Shown: positions 1 through 6,780, counted from the stretch's first letter. The stretch: DNA of 13,257 bases from JAUVXJ01 sp034430275 (GCA_034430275.1 DAOUEW010000068.1:1-13257); one strand, 5' to 3'. The notes: generated by a model not told the origin, from the sequence alone. Program-made: numbers and translations.

Positions 1-140
1 GCCACCACCGGCGGGTTCTTCAGCACGCCATCGCTCTGCAAGCGCCTAATGAGCCTTTCCACGCGGCTAGGATCCACCTCCTCGTGACCGATGAGATCCT
101 TGGAGTGCACAATGCGCAGCACGACATCGGCGACGTTCAT
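1..140 (-). CDS. ParB/Srx-fold protein, SbnI/SerK-like, N-terminal fragment
   Basis: Only the first 46 complete codons are inside the window; the rest lies beyond base 1. The start is ATG at 140-138, preceded on the minus strand by GGGAGGGG a few bases upstream. The peptide contains LIGHEEVDPSRVERLIRRLQ followed by a DGVLKNPPVV stretch. This is the usual opening of the ParB N-terminal (ParB/sulfiredoxin) fold, as in SbnI and in the ADP-dependent free serine kinase SerK. Known members of that sub-family phosphorylate free L-serine to O-phosphoserine; other members are DNA-binding partition or regulatory proteins. The catalytic part is not visible, so the kinase role is inference. It follows trpB2 on the same strand after 102 bp and is probably in the same Trp-controlled transcript. 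The ParB-like fold is fairly secure; the exact function is not. Confidence 0.7.
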   Translation of the reverse strand, partial: MNVADVVLRIVHSKDLIGHEEVDPSRVERLIRRLQSDGVLKNPPVV

Positions 141-167
141 GTTACCCCTCCCGGCCGAGCGGGCTCC

Positions 168-201
168 GGGAGAGACGGAGATCCAAGGCTCCGTCTCTCC
201 C
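168..201 (-). repeat. Perfect 13-bp inverted repeat between trpB2 and the SerK-like gene
   Basis: GGGAGAGACGGAG (168-180) and CTCCGTCTCTCCC (189-201) are exact reverse complements separated by 8 bases. As RNA from either strand this is a very stable hairpin. No U-run follows on the minus strand, so it is not a classic Rho-independent terminator for the operon. It is more likely a transcript-processing or stability element that uncouples expression of the two genes, or a protein-binding palindrome. Confidence 0.7.
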
Positions 202-242
202 CTGCTTGCCTTCTGCTGTTGCCGTACCTCGAGCCCTCCCAC

Positions 243-1613
243 CTACTGGTACTCCACCGGCACTTGGGGCAACTCAGCCAGCGCCGCCTCCACCTTCTCC
301 ACAGGGTACTCGTAGTTGACCAGTTGACCGGCGAAGAAGGTGTCGTACGCCGCCATGTCGAAATGGCCATGCCCGCAGAGGTTGAAGGCGATGGTCTTCT
401 CCTCACCGCTCTCCTTGCACTTGAGGGCCTCGTCCATGGCCACCTTGATGGCGTGAGAAGGCTCGGGCGCCGGGATAATGCCCTCGGCCCGGGCGAAGCT
501 GACGGCGGCCTCGAAGACCGGGACCTGGTGCTCGGCGCGGGTCTCCATAATCCCCAGCTCGTAGAGGTGGCAGATGAGCGGCGCCATGCCGTGGTAGCGC
601 AGGCCCCCGGCGTGGATGGGCGCGGGGATGAAGCTGTGGCCCAGGGTGTACATCTTCAGCAGGGGCGTCGTCTCCGCGGTGTCGCCGAAGTCGTACCTGT
701 ACAGCCCCTTGGTCACCGAGGGGGAGGCCATAGGCTCCACACAGATGAACTGGAGGTCCTTTCCGTCCTGGATCTTGTCCGGCACGAAGGGGAAGGAGAA
801 GCCACCCATGCTGCTCCCACCGCCGATGCAGCCGATCAGTACGTCCGGATAGTCGTCGGCCATCTCAAACTGCTTCTTCATCTCCTGCCCGATGACCGAC
901 TGGTGCAGCAAGACGTGGTTGAGTACGCTCCCCAGGGAGTACTTGGTGCCGTCGTGGGTGACGGCGTCCTCCACCGCCTCGCTGATGGCTACCCCCAGGC
1001 TCCCCGTATGCGCAGGGTCCTCCTCCCGCAGCTTCCTCCCGAAGGAGGTCTCCTCGCTGGGACTGCGCACGATGCTCGCGCCCCAGACCTCGATCATACT
1101 CTTGCGGTAGGGCTTCTGGTCGTAGCTGATGCCCACCATGTACACTTTGCACTCCATGTCGAACACGTTGCACGCAAACGACAGCGCGCTGCCCCACTGC
1201 CCGGCTCCCGTCTCCGTGGTCAGCCGCGTCTGTCCCTCCAGCTTGTTGTAGTAGGCCTGGGCCACCGCCGTGTTCGGCTTGTGGCTACCAGGTGGGCTCA
1301 CGCCCTCCCATTTGTAGTAGATGCGAGCCGGGGTGCCCAGCGCCTGCTCCCAGCGCCGCGCCCGGTACAAAGGCGTCGGGCGCCACAGCTTGTAGACCTC
1401 GCGCACCGGCTCGGGGATCTCTATCCAGCGCTCCTGGCTCACCTCCTGTTTGATCAGCTCCATGGGGAAGATGGGGACCAGGTCGTCCGGGGTGACCGGC
1501 TCCATCCGCCCCGGGTGCATGACCGGCGGCAGCGGCTCAGGCAGGTCTGCCTGGATGTTGTACCAATGCGTCGGGAGAGCCTCCTCCCCCAGGAAGTATT
1601 TCGTCTGTTCCAT
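243..1613 (-). CDS. trpB: Tryptophan synthase beta chain, TrpB2 type (PLP-dependent)
   Basis: This 456-residue protein condenses indole with serine, or in some TrpB2 enzymes O-phosphoserine, to give L-tryptophan; it is cytoplasmic and PLP-dependent. The N-terminal extension (residues 1-75, with WYNIQADLPEPLPP) and the total length, longer than the roughly 400 residues of TrpB1, mark the TrpB2 family. The PLP lysine is K112 in GSHKPNTA, the catalytic glutamate is E134 in TETGAGQWG (TrpB1 has H in place of W), and the PLP-phosphate loop is GCIGGGSSMGG. The ATG at 1613-1611 has a GAGGAGGA ribosome site about 8 bases upstream. No trpA lies beside it, as is common for TrpB2. Expression is controlled by the T-box leader upstream. 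Identification is very secure; the preferred serine donor cannot be read from the sequence. Confidence 0.96.
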   Translation of the reverse strand: MEQTKYFLGEEALPTHWYNIQADLPEPLPPVMHPGRMEPVTPDDLVPIFPMELIKQEVSQERWIEIPEPVREVYKLWRPTPLYRARRWEQALGTPARIYYKWEGVSPPGSHKPNTAVAQAYYNKLEGQTRLTTETGAGQWGSALSFACNVFDMECKVYMVGISYDQKPYRKSMIEVWGASIVRSPSEETSFGRKLREEDPAHTGSLGVAISEAVEDAVTHDGTKYSLGSVLNHVLLHQSVIGQEMKKQFEMADDYPDVLIGCIGGGSSMGGFSFPFVPDKIQDGKDLQFICVEPMASPSVTKGLYRYDFGDTAETTPLLKMYTLGHSFIPAPIHAGGLRYHGMAPLICHLYELGIMETRAEHQVPVFEAAVSFARAEGIIPAPEPSHAIKVAMDEALKCKESGEEKTIAFNLCGHGHFDMAAYDTFFAGQLVNYEYPVEKVEAALAELPQVPVEYQ

Positions 1614-1792
1614 GCTCTTTTCCTCCTCGATACTCTTCTTCGATCCGCTCTCTGGGCACCCATCTCATGGCTGTTAGGTGCTCTGCTCTCCAGTTCCAGC
1701 GCGTGTATCCACCGACACGCCATTAGCGACTCTTTTCCATAGGCGCCTCCCCCTGTTCGTCCTTGCAGCCATAACCGACATATTCTCCGTCG

Positions 1793-1827
1793 AAACGAAA
1801 AGACTCCCGCCCCAAGGGACGGGAGTC
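1793..1827 (-). terminator. Intrinsic terminator of the T-box leader
   Basis: On the minus strand GACTCCCG (1827-1820) pairs with CGGGAGTC (1809-1802), an 8-bp stem, followed by TTTTCGTTT. The 5' side lies just after the T-box bulge sequence, as expected for the attenuator that is disrupted when uncharged tRNA-Trp stabilises the antiterminator. Confidence 0.88.
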
Positions 1828-1873
1828 GTGTGGACCCGCGTGGTACCACCCTACTTAGGTAGCTCCAGATAAC

Positions 1874-1896
1874 AAAAAACCTGCCGTGATGGCAGG
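1874..1896 (-). terminator. Second terminator-like hairpin inside the T-box leader
   Basis: On the minus strand CCTGCC (1896-1891), a 5-base loop ATCAC and GGCAGG (1885-1880) form a 6-bp GC-rich stem followed directly by TTTTTT and G. It occupies the place of Stem III, between Stem I and the antiterminator. It has the form of an intrinsic terminator, though the U-run may only be a linker. Whether it terminates is unknown. Confidence 0.5.
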
Positions 1897-2160
1897 AAGT
1901 ATCCGTGAGCCAGCCTCACTCTAGCAGGTACGGGACCGCCGATCTTCGAGACCTCGATCCGATACCCTCGGCCATGATAACGGTGGCGGCTTCCGGCAAG
2001 TACTACTCTAGCCGACCGTGGCGGCTATTTCGGCTTGCGACTCCCAGGTCCATTCGGCCCCGGCGCTGGTATCGGGCTCGCACCTTACCCCGACTCTCTG
2101 CACCCCGCTGCGGCGCCTACTATTCCTGATCGTGGTCTTTTCCCTATTCGGTTTGACGAT

Positions 2161-2189
2161 AGTATACAGGATTCTGGATCGCTTGTCAA
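2161..2189 (-). promoter_or_regulatory. Sigma70-type promoter of the T-box/trpB2 unit
   Basis: Minus-strand TTGACA (2189-2184), a 17-base spacer, then TATACT (2166-2161). Both boxes and the spacer are near consensus, and the predicted start at about 2154 fits the beginning of the T-box leader. Confidence 0.9.
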
Positions 2190-2261
2190 CCCGCGCCTTG
2201 CACCCTGCGGCGAGCACCCAGCGCAGAAGAAAGGGCCCGGTGCCTTAGATGTCTGCCCCGC

Positions 2262-2495
2262 CTACCCTTCGTTCCACCGTTCCAGGACAACGAAGAAGAA
2301 GTACAGCCCGGCGATGAGGCCAGCCCCGGCCAGCAGGCAGGGCACCGCTGTCAGCAACTGGCTGAAGCCAAAGATTACACCTATCAGCCCACCTCCGACC
2401 ACCACGAGGACGACGATGGCCACGATCAGCAGCCAGAGTTCGTTGCGCTTGCGTGTGCGACGATAGTCGGTTGGAGGACGGTCCCCGGATTCCAT
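2262..2495 (-). CDS. Small two-helix membrane protein of unknown function
   Basis: This 77-residue protein has a hydrophilic basic N-terminus (residues 1-17, with RRTRKRNE) and two hydrophobic helices at about 18-43 (LWLLIVAIVVLVVVGGGLIG) and 47-71 (LLTAVPCLLAGAGLIAGLYF). It ends in a short charged tail, WNEG, and is probably an inner-membrane protein. The ATG at 2495-2493 has AGGAG immediately before it, too close for a good ribosome site. The frame stays open upstream to a stop at 2579-2577 but holds no ATG, GTG or TTG, so the true N-terminus is uncertain. It is last in the minus-strand operon, 88 bp after the DUF3795-like gene. I do not recognise a family. Confidence 0.6.
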   Translation of the reverse strand: MESGDRPPTDYRRTRKRNELWLLIVAIVVLVVVGGGLIGVIFGFSQLLTAVPCLLAGAGLIAGLYFFFVVLERWNEG

Positions 2496-2583
2496 CTCCT
2501 GCCATCCAAGAACACCGTTGGGCAGAGTGCCGCGCTCGACCAGCTTGCGACCCGAGATGAACGACCCAACAGAAGGCTAGCGG

Positions 2584-3033
2584 TCACACGTAGCGGGGCA
2601 GATCCTTCGTCTCCTCGTAGTACGCCTCCACCCCGATCTCCCTCATGCGCTCGTTCATCTGGCGCCACCTGCGCTCCAGATGCGGGTCGAAGTTGGTCCT
2701 GTCACAAGGGAACTCGCCACACTGGAAGCAGAAGTCCACACCTTGCTCCTGGTAGCAGGTGGTCACGCCGCAGCTGGGGTACAGGCAGGTCCCCTCCCGA
2801 CAGCCGCTGCAATGCCCTTCCGCGAAGTAAGACAGCAACCACTCGAAAGCGGGGTACTCCTTGAAGGCCGGTAGGAAGCCCGAAAACCTCTCGGCGTAGA
2901 TGCCGAAAGATCCCAGCCGCTCCCGCAACTGCGTACTGAGCATGGCGATGTCGCCCTTGGTGTTGGCGAAGCACTTGCGGCAACTCAGGCCACAGGGCGC
3001 TAGATGGCTCAGGATCTCTTCGTAGCTCGTCAT
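2584..3033 (-). CDS. Cysteine-rich DUF3795-like protein
   Basis: This 149-residue protein opens with LAPCGLSCRKC (Cys14, 18, 21) and carries further clusters CSGCREGTC, CGVTTC and CFQCGEFPC. The spacing suggests bound zinc or an iron-sulfur site. The pattern matches the DUF3795 group of small cytoplasmic proteins, whose biochemical role is not established. The ATG at 3033-3031 has GGAG 8 bases upstream. It lies 15 bp after the upstream glycosyltransferase gene, so it should be co-transcribed with it. Why a metal-binding protein follows two glycosyltransferases is unclear; it may simply be carried in the operon. Confidence 0.82.
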   Translation of the reverse strand: MTSYEEILSHLAPCGLSCRKCFANTKGDIAMLSTQLRERLGSFGIYAERFSGFLPAFKEYPAFEWLLSYFAEGHCSGCREGTCLYPSCGVTTCYQEQGVDFCFQCGEFPCDRTNFDPHLERRWRQMNERMREIGVEAYYEETKDLPRYV

Positions 3034-3048
3034 GACGCCCGCTCCAGA

Positions 3049-3783
3049 CTAGCTCCTGTCGTACAATCCTCGGCAGTCGTTCATACGCACCTGGAGGATC
3101 TCGCGAAACATGCGGATGGAGTCTCCGACGGGGCTGACCCGGCTGTTAGTCATGTAGTACCAGTTGATGGGCACTTCGACGATACGATAGCCTCGCTTCT
3201 GGGCGATGAACAGGATCTCCACGTCGAAGCCCCAGCCGTCCATGGTCTGGTAAGGGAAGACCTCGCGAGCGGCCTCGCGGGTGAAGCACTTGAAACCAGC
3301 CTGGGTGTCCTGGAAACCCCTCACCGCCAGTACCCGTACCAGGGTGTTGAACACGCGGCCCATGAGGTGCCGCAGGCCCGGCTCGTCGTACCTCCTGGCA
3401 CCCTCCACCTCGCGCGAGCCGATAGCTACGTCGTACTCCTCCAGCGCCGGGGGCAGGAAGTTGGCTACCTCCTCGATAGGCATGGAGAGATCGGCGTCAC
3501 ACAGGAAGATATGGTCGCCCCGGGCCGCCATCACACCGGTCTTCACGGCGTATCCCTTGCCCCGATGCTCGTTCCTGATCAGCTTGACCATGGGGGCCTC
3601 CGCCGCGATACCCTCCACCACGCTGGCGGTAGTGTCCCCGCTGCCGTCGTCGACGACGATCACCTCGCTCGGATAGTCCTGGGCCTCCAGGAACTCCACG
3701 ATGCGGGGCAGGGTCTGTGGCAGTCTCCGCTCTTCGTTGTATGCGGGAACGACTATAGACAGGAATGGACGTTCCATATCCAT
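3049..3783 (-). CDS. Family 2 glycosyltransferase, dolichyl-phosphate glucosyl/mannosyltransferase (DPM/DPG-synthase) like
   Basis: This GT-A fold enzyme of 244 residues most likely moves a sugar from a nucleotide sugar to a polyprenyl-phosphate carrier at the inner face of the membrane. Visible motifs are SIVVPAYNEE (residues 9-18), VIVVDDGSGD (41-50), RGKGYAVKTG, the metal-binding DADLS (96-100) and QDTQAGFKCFTRE (158-170), which is typical of the DPG-synthase branch. There are no C-terminal membrane helices. The frame is open much further upstream, but that part overlaps the preceding gene and resembles no protein. I place the start at ATG 3783-3781, with AGGAG four bases upstream overlapping the previous stop; ATG 3777 is an alternative. 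The gap to the upstream glycosyltransferase is 7 bp, indicating coupled translation. Confidence 0.92.
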   Translation of the reverse strand: MDMERPFLSIVVPAYNEERRLPQTLPRIVEFLEAQDYPSEVIVVDDGSGDTTASVVEGIAAEAPMVKLIRNEHRGKGYAVKTGVMAARGDHIFLCDADLSMPIEEVANFLPPALEEYDVAIGSREVEGARRYDEPGLRHLMGRVFNTLVRVLAVRGFQDTQAGFKCFTREAAREVFPYQTMDGWGFDVEILFIAQKRGYRIVEVPINWYYMTNSRVSPVGDSIRMFREILQVRMNDCRGLYDRS

Positions 3784-3790
3784 ACTGCTC

Positions 3791-4759
3791 CTAGCTGATG
3801 AGTATCGATTCCAGGTGCTCGTCACTGACCACCCGGCTCTGCTGGATGGCCCTCCGCTGGCGCAGCATCCGCGGTGAATCCCACACACCGCGAAGCTGCC
3901 CTCGTATCCGTGCCCTGGCCGCCTCGCCGCGCCAGGACCGCAGCGCCTCCCAGGTGATCCTCCACTGGGCAAGCAGAATGCGCCACCAGTGTTTTCTGAA
4001 CAGCGAGGAGGGGTAGTTCTTGGCCAGAACGTAGATGGTGTTGCGGCCGGTGTAGTAGCTGGCGATCTTGCCGCCGCCGGTCGCGCTGAGCCTGTGGTAG
4101 ACCACTGCTCCGGGCACGTAGAGACACCTGTGTCCGGCCAGTTGCGCCCGCCAGCCCAGGTCCACGTCCTCCAAGTAGGAGAAGAAACCATCGTCGAAAG
4201 GCCCGTGCTGTCCCTTCGAGGCCAGATCGTCGAGCAGCGAACGGCGTAGGGCACACGCCCCTCCGCAGGGACTGAAGACTTCCTCCTCGTTGTCAAACTG
4301 GCCCCGATCCTCCTCCCACACGCCTCTATTGATGGGAAGCCCTGCTACGCTGTACAAGTCCCCAGCCGAATTGAGAATCTTTCGCTGGTCGAAGAGCAGG
4401 ATCTTGGACGTCGCAGACCCCGCTTCGGGATGCCTCTCCAAAGCTGTCCAGAGCTCCTCCAGCCATCGGGGGTCCACCTCGGTATCGTTGTTGAGTATGG
4501 CCAGGATCTCACCGCTCGCGGCCTCGATTCCGGCGTTGACGCCCCCGGTGTAGCCGAGATTCTCCTTCAGAAGCAGCACCCGTACCTCGGGATACTCCCT
4601 CTCCATCAGGGCCACCGACTCATCGTGGGAGTTGTTATCCGCGACGATGACCTCGAATCGCGGATAGGTCTGGCCTCGCAGAGAGTCCAGGCAGGTAGGA
4701 AGATGCTGTACCCCGTTCCAGTTGGGGATGACCACGGAGATCAGGGGACGCTCCTCCAC
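3791..4759 (-). CDS. Family 2 glycosyltransferase, rhamnosyltransferase (WbbL) like
   Basis: This 322-residue GT2 enzyme probably transfers a deoxysugar such as rhamnose to a lipid-linked or surface glycan. The motifs are SVVIPNWNG (8-16), ADNNSHDES (40-48), the metal-binding NNDTEVDP (90-97), CGGACALRR (165-173) and SYLEDVDLGWR with E197/D198 as the acceptor-site ED pair. A basic C-terminal region (about 250-322, rich in Arg and Trp) may touch the membrane. The start is GTG at 4759-4757, one base after the stop of the B3/B4 gene, so translation is probably coupled. The RmlD-like enzyme two genes upstream would supply dTDP-rhamnose, which supports but does not prove the donor. Confidence 0.92.
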   Translation of the reverse strand: MEERPLISVVIPNWNGVQHLPTCLDSLRGQTYPRFEVIVADNNSHDESVALMEREYPEVRVLLLKENLGYTGGVNAGIEAASGEILAILNNDTEVDPRWLEELWTALERHPEAGSATSKILLFDQRKILNSAGDLYSVAGLPINRGVWEEDRGQFDNEEEVFSPCGGACALRRSLLDDLASKGQHGPFDDGFFSYLEDVDLGWRAQLAGHRCLYVPGAVVYHRLSATGGGKIASYYTGRNTIYVLAKNYPSSLFRKHWWRILLAQWRITWEALRSWRGEAARARIRGQLRGVWDSPRMLRQRRAIQQSRVVSDEHLESILIS

Positions 4760-4760
4760 G

Positions 4761-5465
4761 TCAACCCAACTCCACGGAGGGGTCGCTGATCGTGATCAGG
4801 AGATGAGAAACTGTGCCCCCGCAGAATCGCCCCACGAGCTCACTCAGCTCGACCACCAGCCTCTCGGCTTCATCGGCGCCCACCGGCGGGAGGCAGTCCA
4901 CGTTGATCAGCACATTGCACGTGGAGGGCAGAACCTTGGTGCCATCCCCCTGTCGCCAGTTCCAGCGCCGGCAGAGCACTTGCTGCTCGTCTGCGTAGAT
5001 CGCCTCTCCAGGTTCCGGGCGCGATGCCTTCTCCTGGCCCAGTGGCACCCAGCTCTCATCCCCCTTGGCCAGTCTCAGAACGAGATCGCCATGGGCAGTA
5101 TCCAGATCGTCCCCACCGCAGGGCACCAGATGCTTGAGGGAGAATGCATTCATCAGCGCCACCAGGGTATTGATGTACGGCGTTGGCGAGCCTCCCCTTG
5201 CCCGTCGAGCCAGGGCCTCCACGGACGAGTAGTTCTTCCCGGGCTGCATGTTCAGGGTCTTGTACGCTTCCCTCCAATTGGCGATATGCGGATGGGTCGT
5301 CAGGTTCTCCTGGGCGAAGAGAGCCTCGCAGCGTGCCTCGGCCTCCCGCAGCATCTCCTCCACTTCCGGCTGCGCCCCCTGGTTATCGATCCCTCTGGCG
5401 ACCACTATCGCTCGGATGTAGTCAGGGAAACGTTCGAAAATGGCCTCGTCGACGGTGTCACGCAC
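4761..5465 (-). CDS. Free-standing B3/B4 domain protein (PheRS beta editing-domain like)
   Basis: This protein of about 234 residues resembles the B3/B4 tRNA-editing domain of phenylalanyl-tRNA synthetase beta without the rest of the synthetase. Typical stretches are NWREAYKTLNM, SPTPYINTLVALMNAFSLKH, PCGGDDLD and GDLVLRLAKGDESWVPLG. Stand-alone homologues are widespread; a role in clearing mischarged tRNA has been proposed, but for most it is untested. The open frame reaches 5519. I chose GTG at 5465-5463 because GAGGAG lies 7 bases upstream, and because the start then overlaps the end of the RmlD-like gene by 8 bp, a common coupling arrangement. Its place between sugar genes is odd. Domain identity is strong; function is unknown. 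Confidence 0.87.
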   Translation of the reverse strand: MRDTVDEAIFERFPDYIRAIVVARGIDNQGAQPEVEEMLREAEARCEALFAQENLTTHPHIANWREAYKTLNMQPGKNYSSVEALARRARGGSPTPYINTLVALMNAFSLKHLVPCGGDDLDTAHGDLVLRLAKGDESWVPLGQEKASRPEPGEAIYADEQQVLCRRWNWRQGDGTKVLPSTCNVLINVDCLPPVGADEAERLVVELSELVGRFCGGTVSHLLITISDPSVELG

Positions 5466-6294
5466 GATTTCTCTCCTCGAAGTAAGCACGCAGCGCTGCT
5501 TGCCAGGGTCGCAAGACAATGCCCAACTGTGTCGCCGCTGAGAAGTTCCTCAACAGGGCTCGGCGTGGGACTCTGGCCGCCCGGCGATAGACGCTCGTGG
5601 GGCGAACAGCGGCACGGTCCTTCCCAGCGAACTCCAGGATCGTTGCCGCAAACTCGTATCGCGAGCACGCCCCCTCGTTTGTGAGGTGGTAGATACCATA
5701 AAGACCGCTCGACACCAGGCTAGCGATGGCCTGGGCCAGGTCCGGGGCGTAGGTGGGTGAACCGAACTCATTGTCCACCATCAACAGCTCATCCTGTCGC
5801 TCGGCCAGCTCCAGCACCTTCTCCACGAAGTTGTGGCCCGTTCTACCGTAGAGCCAGGCCGTGCGCACGATGTAGAAGCTGTTCAGCAGGTCCCGAACTG
5901 ACTGCTCCCCGGCCGCCTTGGATCTGGCGTAGACGCATAGCGGATGGGGCTCGTCGTACTCCAGATAGGGCTCATCACTCGTGCCGTCGAAGACGTAGTC
6001 CGTGCTCACGTACAGCATGGCGGCGCCACACCGTTGGCAGGCCAGAGCGACGTTGCGGGTACCGAGGGCATTGACCTTGTAGGCCATCTCCAGGTCCTTC
6101 TCACACCCGTCCACGTCTGTCATGGCTGCGGCGTGAATCACCAGTTCCGGCTGGAAATCGACGATGGCCTCTACGGTCGCCCCCTCCGTCACATCGTACT
6201 CTGGAAGGTCAACGAGAAGGAACTCGTTGCTCGCAAGCGAGTCCTGCAAGCTTCTCCCCAGTTGTCCGTCGGCTCCTGTGATAACCAGGCGCAT
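5458..6294 (-). CDS. rfbD: dTDP-4-dehydrorhamnose reductase, RmlD-like
   Basis: This 278-residue NAD(P)H-dependent short-chain reductase reduces dTDP-4-dehydrorhamnose to dTDP-L-rhamnose, the last step of dTDP-rhamnose synthesis, in the cytoplasm. The Rossmann motif ITGADGQLG (residues 5-13) is at the very N-terminus. STDYVFDG (97-104) and YARSK (Y122, K126) give the catalytic Thr/Tyr/Lys, and EFGSPTYAPDLA is the RmlD substrate-region signature. The frame extends to 6318, but ATG 6294 is preferred: GGAGG lies 4 bases upstream and the protein then begins with the conserved strand. Upstream is an extended -10 promoter. It heads the minus-strand operon and overlaps the B3/B4 gene by 8 bp. rmlA, rmlB and rmlC are not in the window. 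Confidence 0.93.
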   Translation of the reverse strand: MRLVITGADGQLGRSLQDSLASNEFLLVDLPEYDVTEGATVEAIVDFQPELVIHAAAMTDVDGCEKDLEMAYKVNALGTRNVALACQRCGAAMLYVSTDYVFDGTSDEPYLEYDEPHPLCVYARSKAAGEQSVRDLLNSFYIVRTAWLYGRTGHNFVEKVLELAERQDELLMVDNEFGSPTYAPDLAQAIASLVSSGLYGIYHLTNEGACSRYEFAATILEFAGKDRAAVRPTSVYRRAARVPRRALLRNFSAATQLGIVLRPWQAALRAYFEERNRA

Positions 6295-6323
6295 GGTTCC
6301 TCCCCTGGTGGCAGACAAACGAC

Positions 6324-6332
6324 ATTATAGCA
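6324..6332 (-). promoter_or_regulatory. Extended -10 promoter of the rmlD operon
   Basis: Minus-strand TGCTATAAT is a perfect extended -10 element (TGnTATAAT). The region about 17 bases upstream has no good -35 box, which is normal for this promoter class. Predicted transcription start is near 6317, giving a leader of about 23 nt to the chosen ATG at 6294. Confidence 0.75.
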
Positions 6333-6752
6333 GTTCCCACATCCGATTGGTACTGGAAGCTCGTGTCCCTAGGCCGAGGCACAGAATCGGCCTCGAGGGT
6401 GGCATCCGCTTCCGATACCCGCATGTCAGCACTCACGGACGTTGTAGCTAGGAGGGAGGTGACACTGAGCCTGTGGCGCCAGCCAAACGGCGCCGTAACC
6501 TTGACACACGGCAAGGAATCTGGTAGTATTAGGTCAAATCCAGTCTCTCTGGTTTCGATTCGTATCGATCCACCTAAATGCCGAGAGACACTGCGTGGCA
6601 CGAGTAACACCCGAATAGTGCGATCCGGCTTTGCGCTGAGGAGTGCGCCATCCCCGACGAGGAAGTGGCGGCGTGTGGACTCATCTTCTTGATCGGTTCT
6701 ATTCATAAACAGGGCCACAAGCGCAAGACGGTCAACACGGGCGGGCGGATCT
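6333..6752. other. Divergent intergenic region without a convincing gene
   Basis: About 420 bp between the divergent rmlD and PIN/TRAM promoters. Open frames exist on both strands but resemble no protein and lack ribosome sites. The stretch holds a sigma70-like promoter at 6501-6529 pointing right, with about 290 nt from its predicted start to the PIN/TRAM start. A few short inverted repeats are visible, for example CCAG/CTGG near 6541-6553. It could be a long leader or a small RNA. Confidence 0.5.
6501..6529 (+). promoter_or_regulatory. Sigma70-type promoter in the divergent region
   Basis: TTGACA (6501-6506), 17-base spacer, TAGTAT (6524-6529). A start near 6536 would give either a leader of about 290 nt for the PIN/TRAM gene or a separate short transcript. 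Confidence 0.65.
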
Positions 6753-6780
6753 CTGACATGAGTGTACTCTATGGTACACT
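6753..6780 (+). promoter_or_regulatory. Proximal promoter candidate of the PIN/TRAM operon
   Basis: CTGACA (6753-6758), 16-base spacer, TACACT (6775-6780); weaker than the other promoters in the window. The predicted start near 6787 is about 40 nt before the ATG. The spacer and -10 box lie inside the palindrome at 6758-6783. Confidence 0.45.

Larger units (their letters stand above)
1793..2154 (-). promoter_or_regulatory. T-box leader riboswitch, tryptophan specific
   Basis: On the minus strand the leader contains the diagnostic T-box AGGGTGGTACCACGCGGG at about 1851-1834. It is followed by a terminator hairpin that would compete with the antiterminator. Upstream lies a Stem I-like region (about 2130-2040) with AGAGAGTCGGGG, GGTGCGAGCC and then GAATGGACCTGGGAG. 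The UGG at 2052-2050 sits where the specifier codon is expected and reads Trp, which fits the trpB2 gene downstream. Uncharged tRNA-Trp should pair at the specifier and at UGGU in the T-box, favouring read-through. The leader runs from a strong promoter; about 180 nt of plain sequence (1614-1792) separate the terminator from the trpB2 start. The class is secure; exact stem borders are approximate. Confidence 0.92.

Noticed and set aside
84..1742. 552-residue open frame on the plus strand
   Set aside because: It lies antisense to trpB2 and the T-box downstream region; its Leu/Arg/His-rich product resembles no protein and arises from GC-rich codon use on the other strand.
3004..3798. 264-residue plus-strand frame
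   Set aside because: Antisense to the DPG-synthase-like glycosyltransferase; His/Leu/Val/Asp-rich shadow product.
3784..4296. Upstream extension of the second glycosyltransferase frame
   Set aside because: It overlaps the preceding GT2 gene in another frame, looks low-complexity Arg/Thr/Ser, and the GT domain starts cleanly at ATG 3783 with a ribosome site.
4722..5684. 320-residue plus-strand frame
   Set aside because: Antisense to the B3/B4 and RmlD-like genes, which have clear domain matches.
6209..6718. 169-residue minus-strand frame across the divergent region
   Set aside because: It covers the rmlD promoter and the start of rmlD in another frame, with no ribosome site or family resemblance.
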